Shown: piece by piece, positions 34,374 through 43,044 of the stretch
How the letters are laid out: each line of letters begins with the position of its first letter
How positions within the stretch are numbered: the first letter of the stretch is position 1
Source of the DNA: Sphingobium fluviale
GTDB taxonomy: Bacteria > Pseudomonadota > Alphaproteobacteria > Sphingomonadales > Sphingomonadaceae
Direction: 5' to 3'
Length of the DNA stretch: 64,000 nucleotides
Assembly: GCF_004122115.1 (NCBI RefSeq)
Contig: NZ_SBKP01000014.1
Span: forward strand, 1-64,000
Notes under the pieces: model-generated
Seen by the model: the letters and a program-made list of their open reading frames with translations, nothing else
Told to the model about the DNA's origin: nothing
The model's database searches: none
Made by a program: the position numbers and the translations under genes

Positions 34374-34967
34374 ATGCGCACGGCTGAAATACAAAGGACA
34401 ACGGCGGAAACGTCGATTTTCGTCTCCGTCAACCTTGACGGTACGGGGAGCTATACTGTCTCGACCGGCATCGGCTTTCTGGATCATATGCTGGAGCAGC
34501 TTTCACGCCACTCGCTGATCGACCTGAAGGTGGATTGCAAGGGCGACCTGCATGTCGACCAGCACCACACCACCGAAGACACAGGCATCGCCATCGGAGA
34601 GGCGGTGGCAAAAGCGCTGGGGGACAAGCGCGGCATCGCGCGCTATGGCAGCGCCTATTCGCCGATGGACGAGACCCTCTCGCGCGTGGCGCTGGACATT
34701 TCCGGGCGGCCCTACCTCGTGTGGAAGGCGGAGTTCACCACGCCGCGGCTGGGCGAGATGGATACCGAGCTGTTTCAGCACTGGTTCCACAGCTTCGCGG
34801 GCGCGGCGGGCATCACGCTGCATGCCGAATGCCTCTATGGCGAGAACAACCACCATGTGATCGAGAGCCTGTTCAAGGGGCTGGCGCGCGCGCTGCGCAT
34901 CGCGGTAGAGATCGACCCGCGCAAGGGCGATGCCATCCCCTCGACCAAGGGGACGCTGGGGGGATGA
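34374..34967 (+). CDS. hisB: Imidazoleglycerol-phosphate dehydratase
   Basis: The protein has 197 residues, the single-domain form of HisB. It dehydrates imidazoleglycerol phosphate in histidine synthesis. The two duplicated manganese-binding motifs are visible: [15 protein letters not shown] and, in the second half, [30 protein letters not shown] is also diagnostic. It is the first gene of the his operon, and hisH overlaps its stop (ATGA). No leader-peptide attenuator is visible before the ATG. Confidence 0.96.
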   Translation: MRTAEIQRTTAETSIFVSVNLDGTGSYTVSTGIGFLDHMLEQLSRHSLIDLKVDCKGDLHVDQHHTTEDTGIAIGEAVAKALGDKRGIARYGSAYSPMDETLSRVALDISGRPYLVWKAEFTTPRLGEMDTELFQHWFHSFAGAAGITLHAECLYGENNHHVIESLFKGLARALRIAVEIDPRKGDAIPSTKGTLGG

Positions 34968-35578
34968 GCATCGCGCTGATCGATTATGGCGCGGGCAATC
35001 TTCATTCGGTTCATAATGCGCTGGTAAAGGCGGGGGCGCGGGATGTGGTGCTCGCCGCCGATGGCGAGGTGGTGCGCCGGGCGGATCGCATCGTGCTGCC
35101 CGGCGTGGGTGCTTTTCGCGCCTGCCGGGATGGCCTTTATGCCCTGCCCGGCGTGGTGGAGGCGATGGGTGAAGCCGTGCAGGCGCGCGGCGTGCCGTTC
35201 CTCGGCATCTGCGTCGGCATGCAATTGCTGGCGGATGAAGGCGAAGAATTCGGCAGCCATGACGGGCTGGGCTGGGTGCCCGGCACGGTTCGCCTGATCG
35301 AGCCTGCCGACGCAAGCATCAAGGTGCCGCACATGGGCTGGAACGATGTGACGCCTGCCACGCCGCATCCCCTTATCGTGCCGGGCGAGGCCTATTTCCT
35401 GCACAGCTATCATTTCGCGGCCAAAGACCCCGCGCATGTCCTCGCGACCACCGATCATGGCGGGCCGATCGTCGCCGCCGTGGGGCGGGACACTATCGTC
35501 GGCGTGCAGTTTCACCCGGAAAAGAGCCAGAGCTATGGCCTTTCCTTCCTCTCCCGCTTTCTGGAATGGCGCCCGTGA
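34964..35578 (+). CDS. hisH: Imidazole glycerol phosphate synthase glutaminase subunit
   Basis: The protein has 204 residues. HisH is a class I glutamine amidotransferase that releases ammonia for HisF. The nucleophile is in [11 protein letters not shown] (Cys near residue 82), and the His-Glu pair in [10 protein letters not shown]. The N-terminal [15 protein letters not shown] is standard. The ATG lies within the hisB stop region, and the hisA start overlaps the hisH stop, so translation is coupled along the operon. Confidence 0.96.
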   Translation: MSIALIDYGAGNLHSVHNALVKAGARDVVLAADGEVVRRADRIVLPGVGAFRACRDGLYALPGVVEAMGEAVQARGVPFLGICVGMQLLADEGEEFGSHDGLGWVPGTVRLIEPADASIKVPHMGWNDVTPATPHPLIVPGEAYFLHSYHFAAKDPAHVLATTDHGGPIVAAVGRDTIVGVQFHPEKSQSYGLSFLSRFLEWRP

Positions 35579-36309
35579 GCATTATCGTTTTCCCCGCGAT
35601 TGACCTTAAGGGCGGGCAGGTCGTCCGTCTCGCCGAGGGCGATATGGACCGCGCGACCGTCTATGGCGACGATCCCGCCGCGCAGGCGCTGTTGTTTGCG
35701 CAAGCTGGCGCGCAGCATCTGCATGTCGTCGATCTGGATGGCAGCTTTGTCGGCAAGGCCGTGAACGGCGCGGCGGTGGAGAGCATCGTCTCCGCCTTCC
35801 CCGGCCATGTGCAGCTGGGCGGCGGCATCCGCAACCGCGAGGCGGTGGAGCGCTGGTTCGATCTTGGCGTCTCGCGCATCGTGATCGGCACGGCGGCGCT
35901 GAAGGATCCGGAGTTCGTGAAGGCGGCGGCGCGCGACTTTCCCGGCGGCATCGTGGTGGCGGTGGACGCGCGCGACGGCTTTGTCGCGACCGAGGGCTGG
36001 GCCGAAAAGTCCGACATGGAAGTGATCGATCTTGCCCGCCGGTTCGAGGACGCCGGAGTGGCGAGCCTGCTGTTCACCGATGTCGGCCGCGACGGGATGT
36101 TGAAAGGCTGCAACATCGACGCGACCGTCAGTCTTGCGCGCGCCTGCTCGATCCCGGTGATCGCCAGCGGCGGCGTGGCGGGCATATCCGACATCCGCAT
36201 CCTCTCGCTCCACGCGCAGGATGGGATCGAGGGCGTCATCACCGGCCGCGCGCTCTATGACGGGCGGCTGGACTTGAAGGCCGCGCTGGCCGTGGCGGCG
36301 GCGGAGTGA
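35575..36309 (+). CDS. hisA: Phosphoribosylformimino-5-aminoimidazole carboxamide ribotide isomerase
   Basis: The protein has 244 residues with a (beta/alpha)8 fold. FPAIDLKGGQVVRL carries the first catalytic aspartate, and ASLLFTDVGRDGML the second. SGGVAGISDIRIL and VITGRALYDGRLDL are phosphate-binding loops. HisA opens the ribose of ProFAR in an Amadori rearrangement. A GTG overlapping the hisH stop is the likely start; an ATG three codons earlier is possible. After hisA the operon is interrupted by a strong inverted repeat. Confidence 0.94.
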   Translation: MSIIVFPAIDLKGGQVVRLAEGDMDRATVYGDDPAAQALLFAQAGAQHLHVVDLDGSFVGKAVNGAAVESIVSAFPGHVQLGGGIRNREAVERWFDLGVSRIVIGTAALKDPEFVKAAARDFPGGIVVAVDARDGFVATEGWAEKSDMEVIDLARRFEDAGVASLLFTDVGRDGMLKGCNIDATVSLARACSIPVIASGGVAGISDIRILSLHAQDGIEGVITGRALYDGRLDLKAALAVAAAE

Positions 36310-36339
36310 GAGTCATGTGCATTGAAATGCGCGGTGCCA

Positions 36340-36403
36340 GCCCGCTCCCCCGCCCAACCGCCCGACAGGGTATTATATCGGGCGGTTGGGCGGGGGAGCG
36401 GGC
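36340..36403 (+). repeat. Perfect 26-bp inverted repeat between hisA and hisF
   Basis: Two arms, 36340-36365 and 36378-36403, are perfectly complementary and enclose a 12-base, AT-rich loop (CAGGGTATTATA). The arms are very rich in G and C. No T-run follows, so it is not a classical terminator, but such a hairpin should slow polymerase or protect the upstream message from decay. It breaks the otherwise overlapping his operon. It may be a copy of a dispersed REP-like element. Confidence 0.9.
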
Positions 36404-36436
36404 CGGTGCCGTAACCGAGCGTGAGCGAGGCCAACA

Positions 36437-37219
36437 ATGACAGTACGAGTCCGCGTCATTCCCTGCCTCGATGTCGCCAATGGCCGCGTGGTCAAGGGCG
36501 TGAACTTTGTCGATCTGGCCGACGCGGGCGACCCGGTAGAGCAGGCGCGGCTGTATGACAGCATGGGCGCGGACGAGCTGTGTTTCCTCGACATTACCGC
36601 CAGCCATGAGGATCGCGGCACCATCCTCGATATCGTTAGGCGCACCGCCGAGGTCTGCTTCATGCCCGTCACCGTGGGCGGCGGAGTGCGGAGCGCGGAA
36701 GACGCGCGCGCGCTGCTGCTCGCGGGCGCAGACAAGGTTGCGGTCAACAGCGCCGCCGTCGCCCGGCCGGAAGTGGTGGCGGACATCGCCGACCGCTTCG
36801 GCAGCCAGTGCGTTGTCGCCAGTGTCGACGCGCGCCGGGTGGCCGAGGGACGCTGGGAAATATTCACCCACGGTGGCCGCCGGGCGACCGGGATCGATGC
36901 GCTGGAGCATGCGACACGGCTGGCGCAGCTGGGCGCGGGCGAGCTGCTCGTCACGTCTATGGACGGCGACGGCACCAAACAAGGCTATGACCTTGCTCTC
37001 ACCCGCGCGATTGCCGACGCGGTATCCGTGCCCGTCATCGCCAGCGGCGGGGTGGGCACGCTCGATCATCTGGTGGAGGGCGTGGTGCAAGGCCATGCCA
37101 GCGCCGTGCTTGCCGCCTCGATCTTTCACTTCGGCCAGCACACGATCGCCGAGGCGCATCAGGCGCTCAGCAAAGCGGGTATCGCGGTGCGGCATCCGAT
37201 CTCCCTTCAGACCCTCTGA
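36437..37219 (+). CDS. hisF: Imidazole glycerol phosphate synthase cyclase subunit
   Basis: The protein has 260 residues. HisF closes the imidazole ring with ammonia from HisH. The N-terminal [20 protein letters not shown] holds the first catalytic aspartate, and [19 protein letters not shown] the second region; [13 protein letters not shown] is a phosphate loop. It is separated from hisA by the inverted repeat. The usual downstream partner hisE is absent; a DUF1993 gene follows instead. Confidence 0.96.
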   Translation: MTVRVRVIPCLDVANGRVVKGVNFVDLADAGDPVEQARLYDSMGADELCFLDITASHEDRGTILDIVRRTAEVCFMPVTVGGGVRSAEDARALLLAGADKVAVNSAAVARPEVVADIADRFGSQCVVASVDARRVAEGRWEIFTHGGRRATGIDALEHATRLAQLGAGELLVTSMDGDGTKQGYDLALTRAIADAVSVPVIASGGVGTLDHLVEGVVQGHASAVLAASIFHFGQHTIAEAHQALSKAGIAVRHPISLQTL

Positions 37220-37256
37220 TCCCGATCACCCCTTCGCCGAGTGAGCCAAATAGCCC

Positions 37257-37805
37257 ATGTCGCTAACATCCCTCCTCGTTCCTACTTTCACGCAAATGCT
37301 CGGCGCGATGTCAGGCTGGCTGAACAAGGCGCAGGCGCAGATGCCGGGGCAGGAAGCCGAGGCGCTGTTGTCGGCGCGGCTCGCGCCCGACATGTTTCCC
37401 TTGTCCACGCAAATTCGCTTTGCCTGTGTGCAGGTTCACGAGGCAAGCTGTCGCCTGAGAGGGATGGCCTTTTCCGATACCGTGCAGGAACTTCTCGATG
37501 AGGGGCGCAACGGTGGAGAAGTGCCAGGTTCAATGGATGATGCGCAAGGGCGCATCGCCGCAACCCTGGCGCTGCTGAACAGCCTCGCCCCCGACGCTCT
37601 GGATTTGGACTATGGCGCGCCCATTGCACACACACTGCCCAACGGCATGATATTCGATCTGAGTGCAGAGCAATATGCGCGGGACTGGGCGCTGGCGCAG
37701 TTCTATTTCCACATCATGTCCGCTTATGCGATCCTACGCAGCCAAGGGGTAGACCTCGGCAAGGCTGACTATATCCCCCACATGCTGCCTTTTCTTCGCG
37801 CTTAG
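37257..37805 (+). CDS. DUF1993 domain protein
   Basis: The protein has 182 residues of the DUF1993 family, which is related to the DinB-like four-helix fold: LLVPTFTQMLGAMSGWLNKA at the start, LSTQIRFACVQVHEASCRL in the middle, and FYFHIMSAYAILRSQGVDLGK, then YIPHMLPF at the end. Function is unknown. It starts 37 bases after hisF and may be cotranscribed, occupying the place where hisE is often found. No link to histidine synthesis is implied. Confidence 0.85.
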   Translation: MSLTSLLVPTFTQMLGAMSGWLNKAQAQMPGQEAEALLSARLAPDMFPLSTQIRFACVQVHEASCRLRGMAFSDTVQELLDEGRNGGEVPGSMDDAQGRIAATLALLNSLAPDALDLDYGAPIAHTLPNGMIFDLSAEQYARDWALAQFYFHIMSAYAILRSQGVDLGKADYIPHMLPFLRA

Positions 37806-37974
37806 GGGTAGACGGGCGGTCACTGGCCATTTCGTGCGCGACACTAGTTTCGCACCTGCAACAAAAAAGGTGAACGCGGTTGCCTTATAATATTCGGTAA
37901 CGGTAATAGGCCTTTAAGGTGCGGCTGCTAAGGGCCTTGCACGCACTAATGGGCATATAATCAGTTTGGGGGCT
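37806..37974 (+). promoter_or_regulatory. Intergenic region before the glycan cluster, likely promoter
   Basis: This stretch of 169 bases holds two TATAAT sequences (at 37886 and 37956) in an otherwise GC-rich setting. Neither has a well-spaced -35 box that I can defend. Since the cluster from here runs in one direction for about 10 kb, its promoter is expected in this region. Confidence 0.35.
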
Positions 37975-38895
37975 ATGATGCGGACAGTGGATCCGGCGAC
38001 GGCAAGCGGCACAGCGGCAGCATCGGCTGCCCCGGCAATCTCTGTCGTCATTCCCGCCTATAACGAGGAAAACGCCGTCATCCCGACGATCGAGCGGGTG
38101 CGGCAGGTGCTGAACGACGCGAATATCCCGTTCGAGCTGGTGGTCGTCAATGACGGTTCCAAGGACGGCACCGCCGCCGCGGCCAAATCGACCGGCGTGC
38201 ACGTCGTCGATTTTCCGCACAATGGCGGCTACGGGCGCGCGCTTAAGGCTGGCATCGCCGTCACCAAGGCCCCGCTGGTCGCGATCATCGACGCGGATGG
38301 CACCTATCCGCCTGAAATGCTGCCCCAGATGATCGAGATGGCCGCCTATAACCAGATGGTGGTGGGAGATCGCGGCGCGGCGATGAAGGGCGTGCCGATG
38401 ATCCGCAAACCCGCCAAATGGGTGCTGAACAATCTTGCGAGCTATCTTGCAGGCCACAAGATCACCGATCTCAATTCCGGCCTGCGCGTGTTTCAGCGGC
38501 CAGAGCTGGAGCGGTTCATTCACCTGCTGCCCAATGCCTTTTCGTTCACGACCACGATCACCTTGTGCATGCTGGCATCGGGCTTCAACGTCTCGTACCT
38601 GCCGATTTCCTACGGCAAGCGCGTGGGCACATCGAAGATCAAGGCGGTCGATTTCTTCCGCTTCATGATGCTGGTGTTCCGCCTCACCGTCTATTTCCAG
38701 CCGCTGCGCATCTTCATGCCGCTGGGCGCGTTCCTGTTCCTGCTCGGCGTGGGCAAGGCGGTGTATGACGTCTATCTCGACAACCTCTCCGAAACGGCGG
38801 TGTTCGGGATGCTTGGCGCGGTGGTCGTCTGGTCCTTCGGCCTGATTGCCGACATGATGGCGCGCATGCAGCTGCGCCCGCCCGGCACGCGCTGA
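37975..38895 (+). CDS. Family 2 glycosyltransferase, polyprenyl-phosphate sugar synthase-like
   Basis: The protein has about 306 residues. The GT2 domain shows ISVVIPAYNEENAVI, LVVVNDGSKDGT and VAIIDADGTYPPEM (DxD), then the helical ALKAGI region. Two hydrophobic segments near the C-terminus (MPLGAFLFLLGVGKAVYDVY and AVFGMLGAVVVWSFGLIADM) resemble those of dolichyl- or undecaprenyl-phosphate sugar synthases of the DPM1/ArnC type. It probably makes a lipid-linked sugar donor used by the membrane glycosyltransferases of the cluster. The next gene overlaps the stop (TGATG). Confidence 0.85.
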   Translation: MMRTVDPATASGTAAASAAPAISVVIPAYNEENAVIPTIERVRQVLNDANIPFELVVVNDGSKDGTAAAAKSTGVHVVDFPHNGGYGRALKAGIAVTKAPLVAIIDADGTYPPEMLPQMIEMAAYNQMVVGDRGAAMKGVPMIRKPAKWVLNNLASYLAGHKITDLNSGLRVFQRPELERFIHLLPNAFSFTTTITLCMLASGFNVSYLPISYGKRVGTSKIKAVDFFRFMMLVFRLTVYFQPLRIFMPLGAFLFLLGVGKAVYDVYLDNLSETAVFGMLGAVVVWSFGLIADMMARMQLRPPGTR

Positions 38896-39875
38896 TGGCC
38901 CCATCGCGCAAGCGATATCTTGTCTGGGCGGTGCAGATCGCGGTCAGCGCGGTGCTGCTGGCCTTCATCTTTCATTTCGTTCCGCTGGCGCAGGTATGGG
39001 GCGCGGCCAAGCGCTTGTCGCCGCAGCTCTGGCTGGCGGGGTTTGTGCTGTTCCTGATCGGCCATGCATTGACCGCCGCGAAATGGTGGATGCTGATCGG
39101 CCATGATGTGCCGTTCGCCCGCGCCTTTCGCGCGCATCTGGCCGGGCTGGGCGCCAACCTCGCGCTGCCCGGCGTGGCGGGTGGAGACGTCGTGCGCGCC
39201 GCGCTGGTTATGGGCGAAACGAAGGACAAGGGTCGCCTCGCGGTCGGATCGCTGGTCGACCGGCTGATCGACACAGCCTCGCTGGCGCTGGTGGCGCTGG
39301 TGGGCGCGTGGTTCGCGTTCAACACCGATGGGCGCACGACCGGGCTGGTCGTCGGCGGGATTGCGGTTGTCGTGGCGATAAAGCTCACCCTTCTTCGCCT
39401 GCTTTCCACGCGCATCGCCGCGTTTGCCGCGTGGCTCGGCACCAAGGGCAAGGCAGGCCGCATCCTAGGCAAGATCATCGCCGCCAGCGCGGAGATGGGC
39501 CGCAAGCCGGGCCTGCTGCTCGGCTGCTTCATCCTCTCGCTTGCCGTGCAGTGCCTGTTCGTGCTGATCAACATCGCGTTCGCCCTCGCGCTGGGCGTGA
39601 TGATCCCCGCCGCCGCGTGGTTCTATGCCTGGGCGGGGGCGAAGATCATCGCGATCCTGCCCATCAGCCTTGGCGGCCTCGGCCTGCGCGAGGCGAGCAT
39701 GGCGGCGCTGCTCCAGCCCTTTGGCGCAGAGACCGGCGCGGTGATCGCCATCGGCCTGATCTGGCAGACAGTCCTCTATGCCAGCGGCATCCTGGGGCTG
39801 ATCGTGCAGGCAGGCTTTGCCGCTCTGCCGGGCAAGAGTGCCCCACCCTTAGACCCCAAACCCCATATAGGCTGA
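38895..39875 (+). CDS. UPF0104/AglD2-like integral membrane protein, putative lipid flippase
   Basis: The protein has 326 residues and about eight hydrophobic segments, matching the lysylphosphatidylglycerol synthase transmembrane-region family (UPF0104). Typical features are FLIGHALTAAKWWML, ALPGVAGGDVVRAALV and ILPISLGGLGLREASMAALL. Members next to a polyprenyl-phosphate sugar synthase are thought to help flip the lipid-linked sugar or to act with the glycosyltransferase. That reading fits the TGATG overlap with the preceding GT2 gene, but the activity is unproven. Confidence 0.8.
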   Translation: MAPSRKRYLVWAVQIAVSAVLLAFIFHFVPLAQVWGAAKRLSPQLWLAGFVLFLIGHALTAAKWWMLIGHDVPFARAFRAHLAGLGANLALPGVAGGDVVRAALVMGETKDKGRLAVGSLVDRLIDTASLALVALVGAWFAFNTDGRTTGLVVGGIAVVVAIKLTLLRLLSTRIAAFAAWLGTKGKAGRILGKIIAASAEMGRKPGLLLGCFILSLAVQCLFVLINIAFALALGVMIPAAAWFYAWAGAKIIAILPISLGGLGLREASMAALLQPFGAETGAVIAIGLIWQTVLYASGILGLIVQAGFAALPGKSAPPLDPKPHIG

Positions 39876-39881
39876 TCCCCC

Positions 39882-41339
39882 ATGACCTCCGCTTCCTCCC
39901 CTTCCTTCCCCGCAGACGCCGGCCCGCGCGTAACGATATTGGGCGGCGGCCCGGCGGGCGTCGGCGCGGCTTACATGCTCAGCCAAAGCGGCAAGGCGAA
40001 GCCGATCCTGCTGGAACGCGGCGCAACCGTCGGCGGCAATTCCGGCAGCTTCCTGCATGACGGCGTGCATTGCGATTATGGCAGCCACCGCCTTCACCCG
40101 GCGAGCGACCCCGCAATTCTCGCCATGATCCGTGGCCTGCTGGGCGATGACCTGCTCACCCGCCCGCGCCATGGCCGCATCCGCCTCAAGGGCAGCTGGA
40201 TTCATTTTCCGCTGAAGCCCGCGGACCTGCTGATGAAAATGCCCAAGGGCTTTGCACTCTCGCTGCTCATGGACATGGCGACCAAGCCCTTCCGCAAGGG
40301 CGCGGCGACACCGGAAGCGGAAACCTTCGCCACCATCCTGCACAAGGAGCTTGGCCCCGCGATGTGCGAGGGGTTTTACTATCCCTATATGAAGAAGCTG
40401 TGGGCCTTGCCGCCGGAGCAACTGGCGGTAACGCTCGCCCGCCGCCGCATTTCCGGCAGCTCGATCACCAAGATCATCAAGAAGGTGCTGGGCCAGCTTC
40501 CCGGCATCAAGAAGCCGCAGACCGGCATTTTTTATTATCCCAAGACGGGCTTCGGCCTCATTAGTGAGGCGCTGAAGGCTGGGGCGGAAAGACAAGGTAC
40601 GCAGGCGCAAATGGGCGCTTCCGTAAGCGCGATAGAGCATGAGGGCGGCAAGGTGCGCGCGGTGCGCTATGCCACTGCGCAAGGCGAGCAGCGGATCGAG
40701 ACCGACCATGTCTGGTCGACCATCCCGCTGTCCCAACTGGTGCGCATGATGGAACCGGCCGCGCCCGCCGCTGTTCTCTCTGCGGCGGACAGGATGCGCT
40801 ATCGCGGCATGATCCTGATCTACATCACGCTGGATCAGGACCAGTACACCGAATATGACGCGCATTATTTCCCGGAATTGAATGTGCCGATCTCGCGCCT
40901 GTCGGAACCGAAGAACTATTCGGCATCGTCTGAGCCGAAGGGCCAGACCGTGCTGTGCGCCGAGCTGCCGTGCGATCCGCATGAAGACCTGTGGGCGATG
41001 ACCGACGATCAGTTGGGCCAGAAGCTGTGCGACTGGCTGGTGGCGACGGGGCTGCCCAAGCCGAAGCTCAAGGCCTCGCTCACCCGTCGCCTGTCCCACG
41101 CTTATCCGGTCTATGACCGCGATTTCGAGACGCACTTCGCGGTGCTGGACAACTATGTCGGCTCTGTCGACGGGCTGCTGACCTTCGGGCGGCAGGGTCT
41201 GTTCGCGCATGATAACACCCACCACGCGCTCGCCATGTCCGCCGCCGCTGTCGAGTGCATCGATGCTGCGGGCCGGTTCGATCATGCGCGCTGGGCCGAG
41301 CATCGCAAGGAATTCGAGCATCACGTCGTGGAAGACTGA
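39882..41339 (+). CDS. FAD-dependent amine oxidase/UGM-like oxidoreductase
   Basis: The protein has 485 residues. The FAD loop is VTILGGGPAGVGAAYML, and HDGVHCDYGSHRLHP follows. The overall build is that of the protoporphyrinogen oxidase/amine oxidase group, which also holds UDP-galactopyranose mutase-like proteins often found in glycan clusters. FYYPYMKKLWALPPEQL has a counterpart in the FAD half of the fused protein encoded further on. The substrate is unknown; a glycan or lipid-linked intermediate is possible. The deacetylase gene overlaps its stop (TGATG). Confidence 0.78.
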   Translation: MTSASSPSFPADAGPRVTILGGGPAGVGAAYMLSQSGKAKPILLERGATVGGNSGSFLHDGVHCDYGSHRLHPASDPAILAMIRGLLGDDLLTRPRHGRIRLKGSWIHFPLKPADLLMKMPKGFALSLLMDMATKPFRKGAATPEAETFATILHKELGPAMCEGFYYPYMKKLWALPPEQLAVTLARRRISGSSITKIIKKVLGQLPGIKKPQTGIFYYPKTGFGLISEALKAGAERQGTQAQMGASVSAIEHEGGKVRAVRYATAQGEQRIETDHVWSTIPLSQLVRMMEPAAPAAVLSAADRMRYRGMILIYITLDQDQYTEYDAHYFPELNVPISRLSEPKNYSASSEPKGQTVLCAELPCDPHEDLWAMTDDQLGQKLCDWLVATGLPKPKLKASLTRRLSHAYPVYDRDFETHFAVLDNYVGSVDGLLTFGRQGLFAHDNTHHALAMSAAAVECIDAAGRFDHARWAEHRKEFEHHVVED

Positions 41340-42082
41340 TGGCGGAAAGCGCACTCGTCCTCACCTATCATTCCATCTCGCACGCGCCGGGGCCGACCAA
41401 CATCGCGTCCGCCACTTTCGCGATGCAGATGGAGATGCTGGGCCGGTGCGGATATACGAGCGCGCGGCTGGACGAGTTTCTCGCCTGGCATCAGGGCAAG
41501 GGCACTATGGCGCGCAAGGTGCTGATCACCTTCGACGACGCCTTCGCCGATTTCGCCGAGACCGCCGTGCCGATCCTTGCTTCTCATGGGCTTAGCGCGC
41601 TGATGTTTGTGCCGACGCGCAAGCTCGGCGGGCTGGAGGACTGGTACACCGCCCCGCCCACCAACCGGCCGCTGATGACGCGCGAGCAAGTGGTGGCATT
41701 GAGCGCGCAAGGCATGGAATTCGGCGCGCACGGCCGCACCCATGTTCCCCTGCCCTCGGTGTCCGGCCAGGCCCGCACAGACGAGATTGCGGGCAGCGGC
41801 GCGGACCTTGGCGCGTGGCTGGGAACGCCCCCGGCCTCCTTCGCCGCCCCCTATGGCGCGGTGGACGCCGACGTGATCCGCGAGATCGGCGCCCATTACG
41901 CTGTCGCTTTTGGCACCCGCTTTGCCGAGGCGCGCCGCACCGATGACCGGCATGACATATCGCGCATAGACATGCATTATTTTCGCTCTCCCCGCGTCTG
42001 GCGTAACTTTCTGGAAGGGGGAAGGCTGTATTTCCGGGCGCGGCAGGCGTTGCGAACGATTGGGCAAGCGGTGCGGGGCTGA
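41339..42082 (+). CDS. Polysaccharide deacetylase (NodB-like)
   Basis: The protein has 247 residues. The NodB homology domain has the metal and base aspartates in VLITFDDAFADF, the two histidines in EFGAHGRTHVPL and SFAAPYGAVDADVI as the later motif. Such CE4 enzymes remove N- or O-acetyl groups from sugars. There is no signal peptide, so it should act in the cytoplasm on an intermediate, as in lipid-linked sugar processing. Translation is probably coupled to the preceding oxidoreductase. Confidence 0.85.
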   Translation: MAESALVLTYHSISHAPGPTNIASATFAMQMEMLGRCGYTSARLDEFLAWHQGKGTMARKVLITFDDAFADFAETAVPILASHGLSALMFVPTRKLGGLEDWYTAPPTNRPLMTREQVVALSAQGMEFGAHGRTHVPLPSVSGQARTDEIAGSGADLGAWLGTPPASFAAPYGAVDADVIREIGAHYAVAFGTRFAEARRTDDRHDISRIDMHYFRSPRVWRNFLEGGRLYFRARQALRTIGQAVRG

Positions 42083-42128
42083 CAGGCAACGGTAAAGATT
42101 ATCGTCTATGCTTAATGGCTTAACGCGC

Positions 42129-42159
42129 TTGATCCATACTGCAATGCAGCACATACTAT
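42129..42159 (+). promoter_or_regulatory. Possible promoter with palindromic spacer
   Basis: TTGATC and TACTAT stand 19 bases apart before the methyltransferase gene, and the spacer holds an 11-base palindrome (CTGCAATGCAG) that could be an operator. The boxes are weak and the spacing is long, so this is tentative. Confidence 0.25.
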
Positions 42160-42191
42160 AGGCTAAATCTGTTTTCAGAGGAATGTGGGCA

Positions 42192-42914
42192 ATGACGAAA
42201 TTCGCCAAAGTTGGCCAGAATATCGAGGCACAGAACGCTGGCTGGACCTTCGACGGCAAGGTCGCCGATACGTTTGTCGATCATGTCCGCCAGTCCGTGC
42301 CGCTCTATGAGGCGGGCCATGAGCTGGTCTGCCAGCTTTCCGATTATTTCGTGGACAAGACCAGCACTGTTTACGAGATCGGCACCTCGACCGGCGAGCT
42401 GATCCGCAAGGTGGCGCGGCACAACGCCCACCGCGATGGCGCGCGCTTCGTCGGCATAGATCCGGTGGGACCGATGGTTGAAAAAGCGCGGCAGCATTGC
42501 GCCGATACGCCGTCCGTCACAATCATCGAGGACGATGCCCGCCATTTCGATTTCGAGCCGGCAGACCTCATCATCTCCTACTACACAATCCAGTTCATCC
42601 CCCCGCGCGACCGGCAGCAGCTGTTCGACAAGCTGTATAACGCGCTTAACTGGGGCGGCGCGCTGATCATGTTTGAGAAGGTCCGCGCACCCGACGCCCG
42701 CTTTCAGGACATGGCCGTCGGCATGTATAACGAGTTCAAGCTGAGCCAGGGGTTCGACTGCGAGGAAATCGTCACCAAGACGCGCAGCCTCAAGGGCGTG
42801 CTGGAGCCGTTCTCGACGCAGGGCAACCTCGATCTGTTCGCGCGCGCGGGCTTCAAGGATGTGACGACGGTGATGAAATATATCTGCTTCGAAGGCTTCG
42901 TCGCGATCAAATAA
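42192..42914 (+). CDS. Class I SAM-dependent methyltransferase
   Basis: The protein has 240 residues. The SAM-binding loop is VYEIGTSTGELIRKVARHN, followed by ARFVGIDPVGPMVEKARQH (acidic residue contacting the ribose) and LIISYYTIQFIPP (post II motif). It resembles CmoA-type and sugar-modifying methyltransferases. In this setting a glycan or a lipid-linked sugar is the likely target. AGAGGA lies nine bases before the chosen ATG; another ATG three codons upstream is too close to it. Confidence 0.8.
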   Translation: MTKFAKVGQNIEAQNAGWTFDGKVADTFVDHVRQSVPLYEAGHELVCQLSDYFVDKTSTVYEIGTSTGELIRKVARHNAHRDGARFVGIDPVGPMVEKARQHCADTPSVTIIEDDARHFDFEPADLIISYYTIQFIPPRDRQQLFDKLYNALNWGGALIMFEKVRAPDARFQDMAVGMYNEFKLSQGFDCEEIVTKTRSLKGVLEPFSTQGNLDLFARAGFKDVTTVMKYICFEGFVAIK

Positions 42915-42916
42915 GC

Positions 42917-42934
42917 GGCCGCACGGTTGCGGCC
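42917..42934 (+). other. Hairpin after the methyltransferase gene
   Basis: A 7-bp perfect stem (GGCCGCA with TGCGGCC, four-base loop) lies three bases after the stop codon. No T-run follows. It may stabilise the 3' end or cause partial termination before the acyl-handling genes. Confidence 0.35.
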
Positions 42935-43044
42935 ATGCACGGGCCGGGGTGTCAATCCTTGGCCAGCCACCTTTCGCCTGTTTCATATTGCACTGCACCC
43001 TTTTGAGTCGTATCCGACTGAAAACGTGCTTCAAGGGAAAGAGA

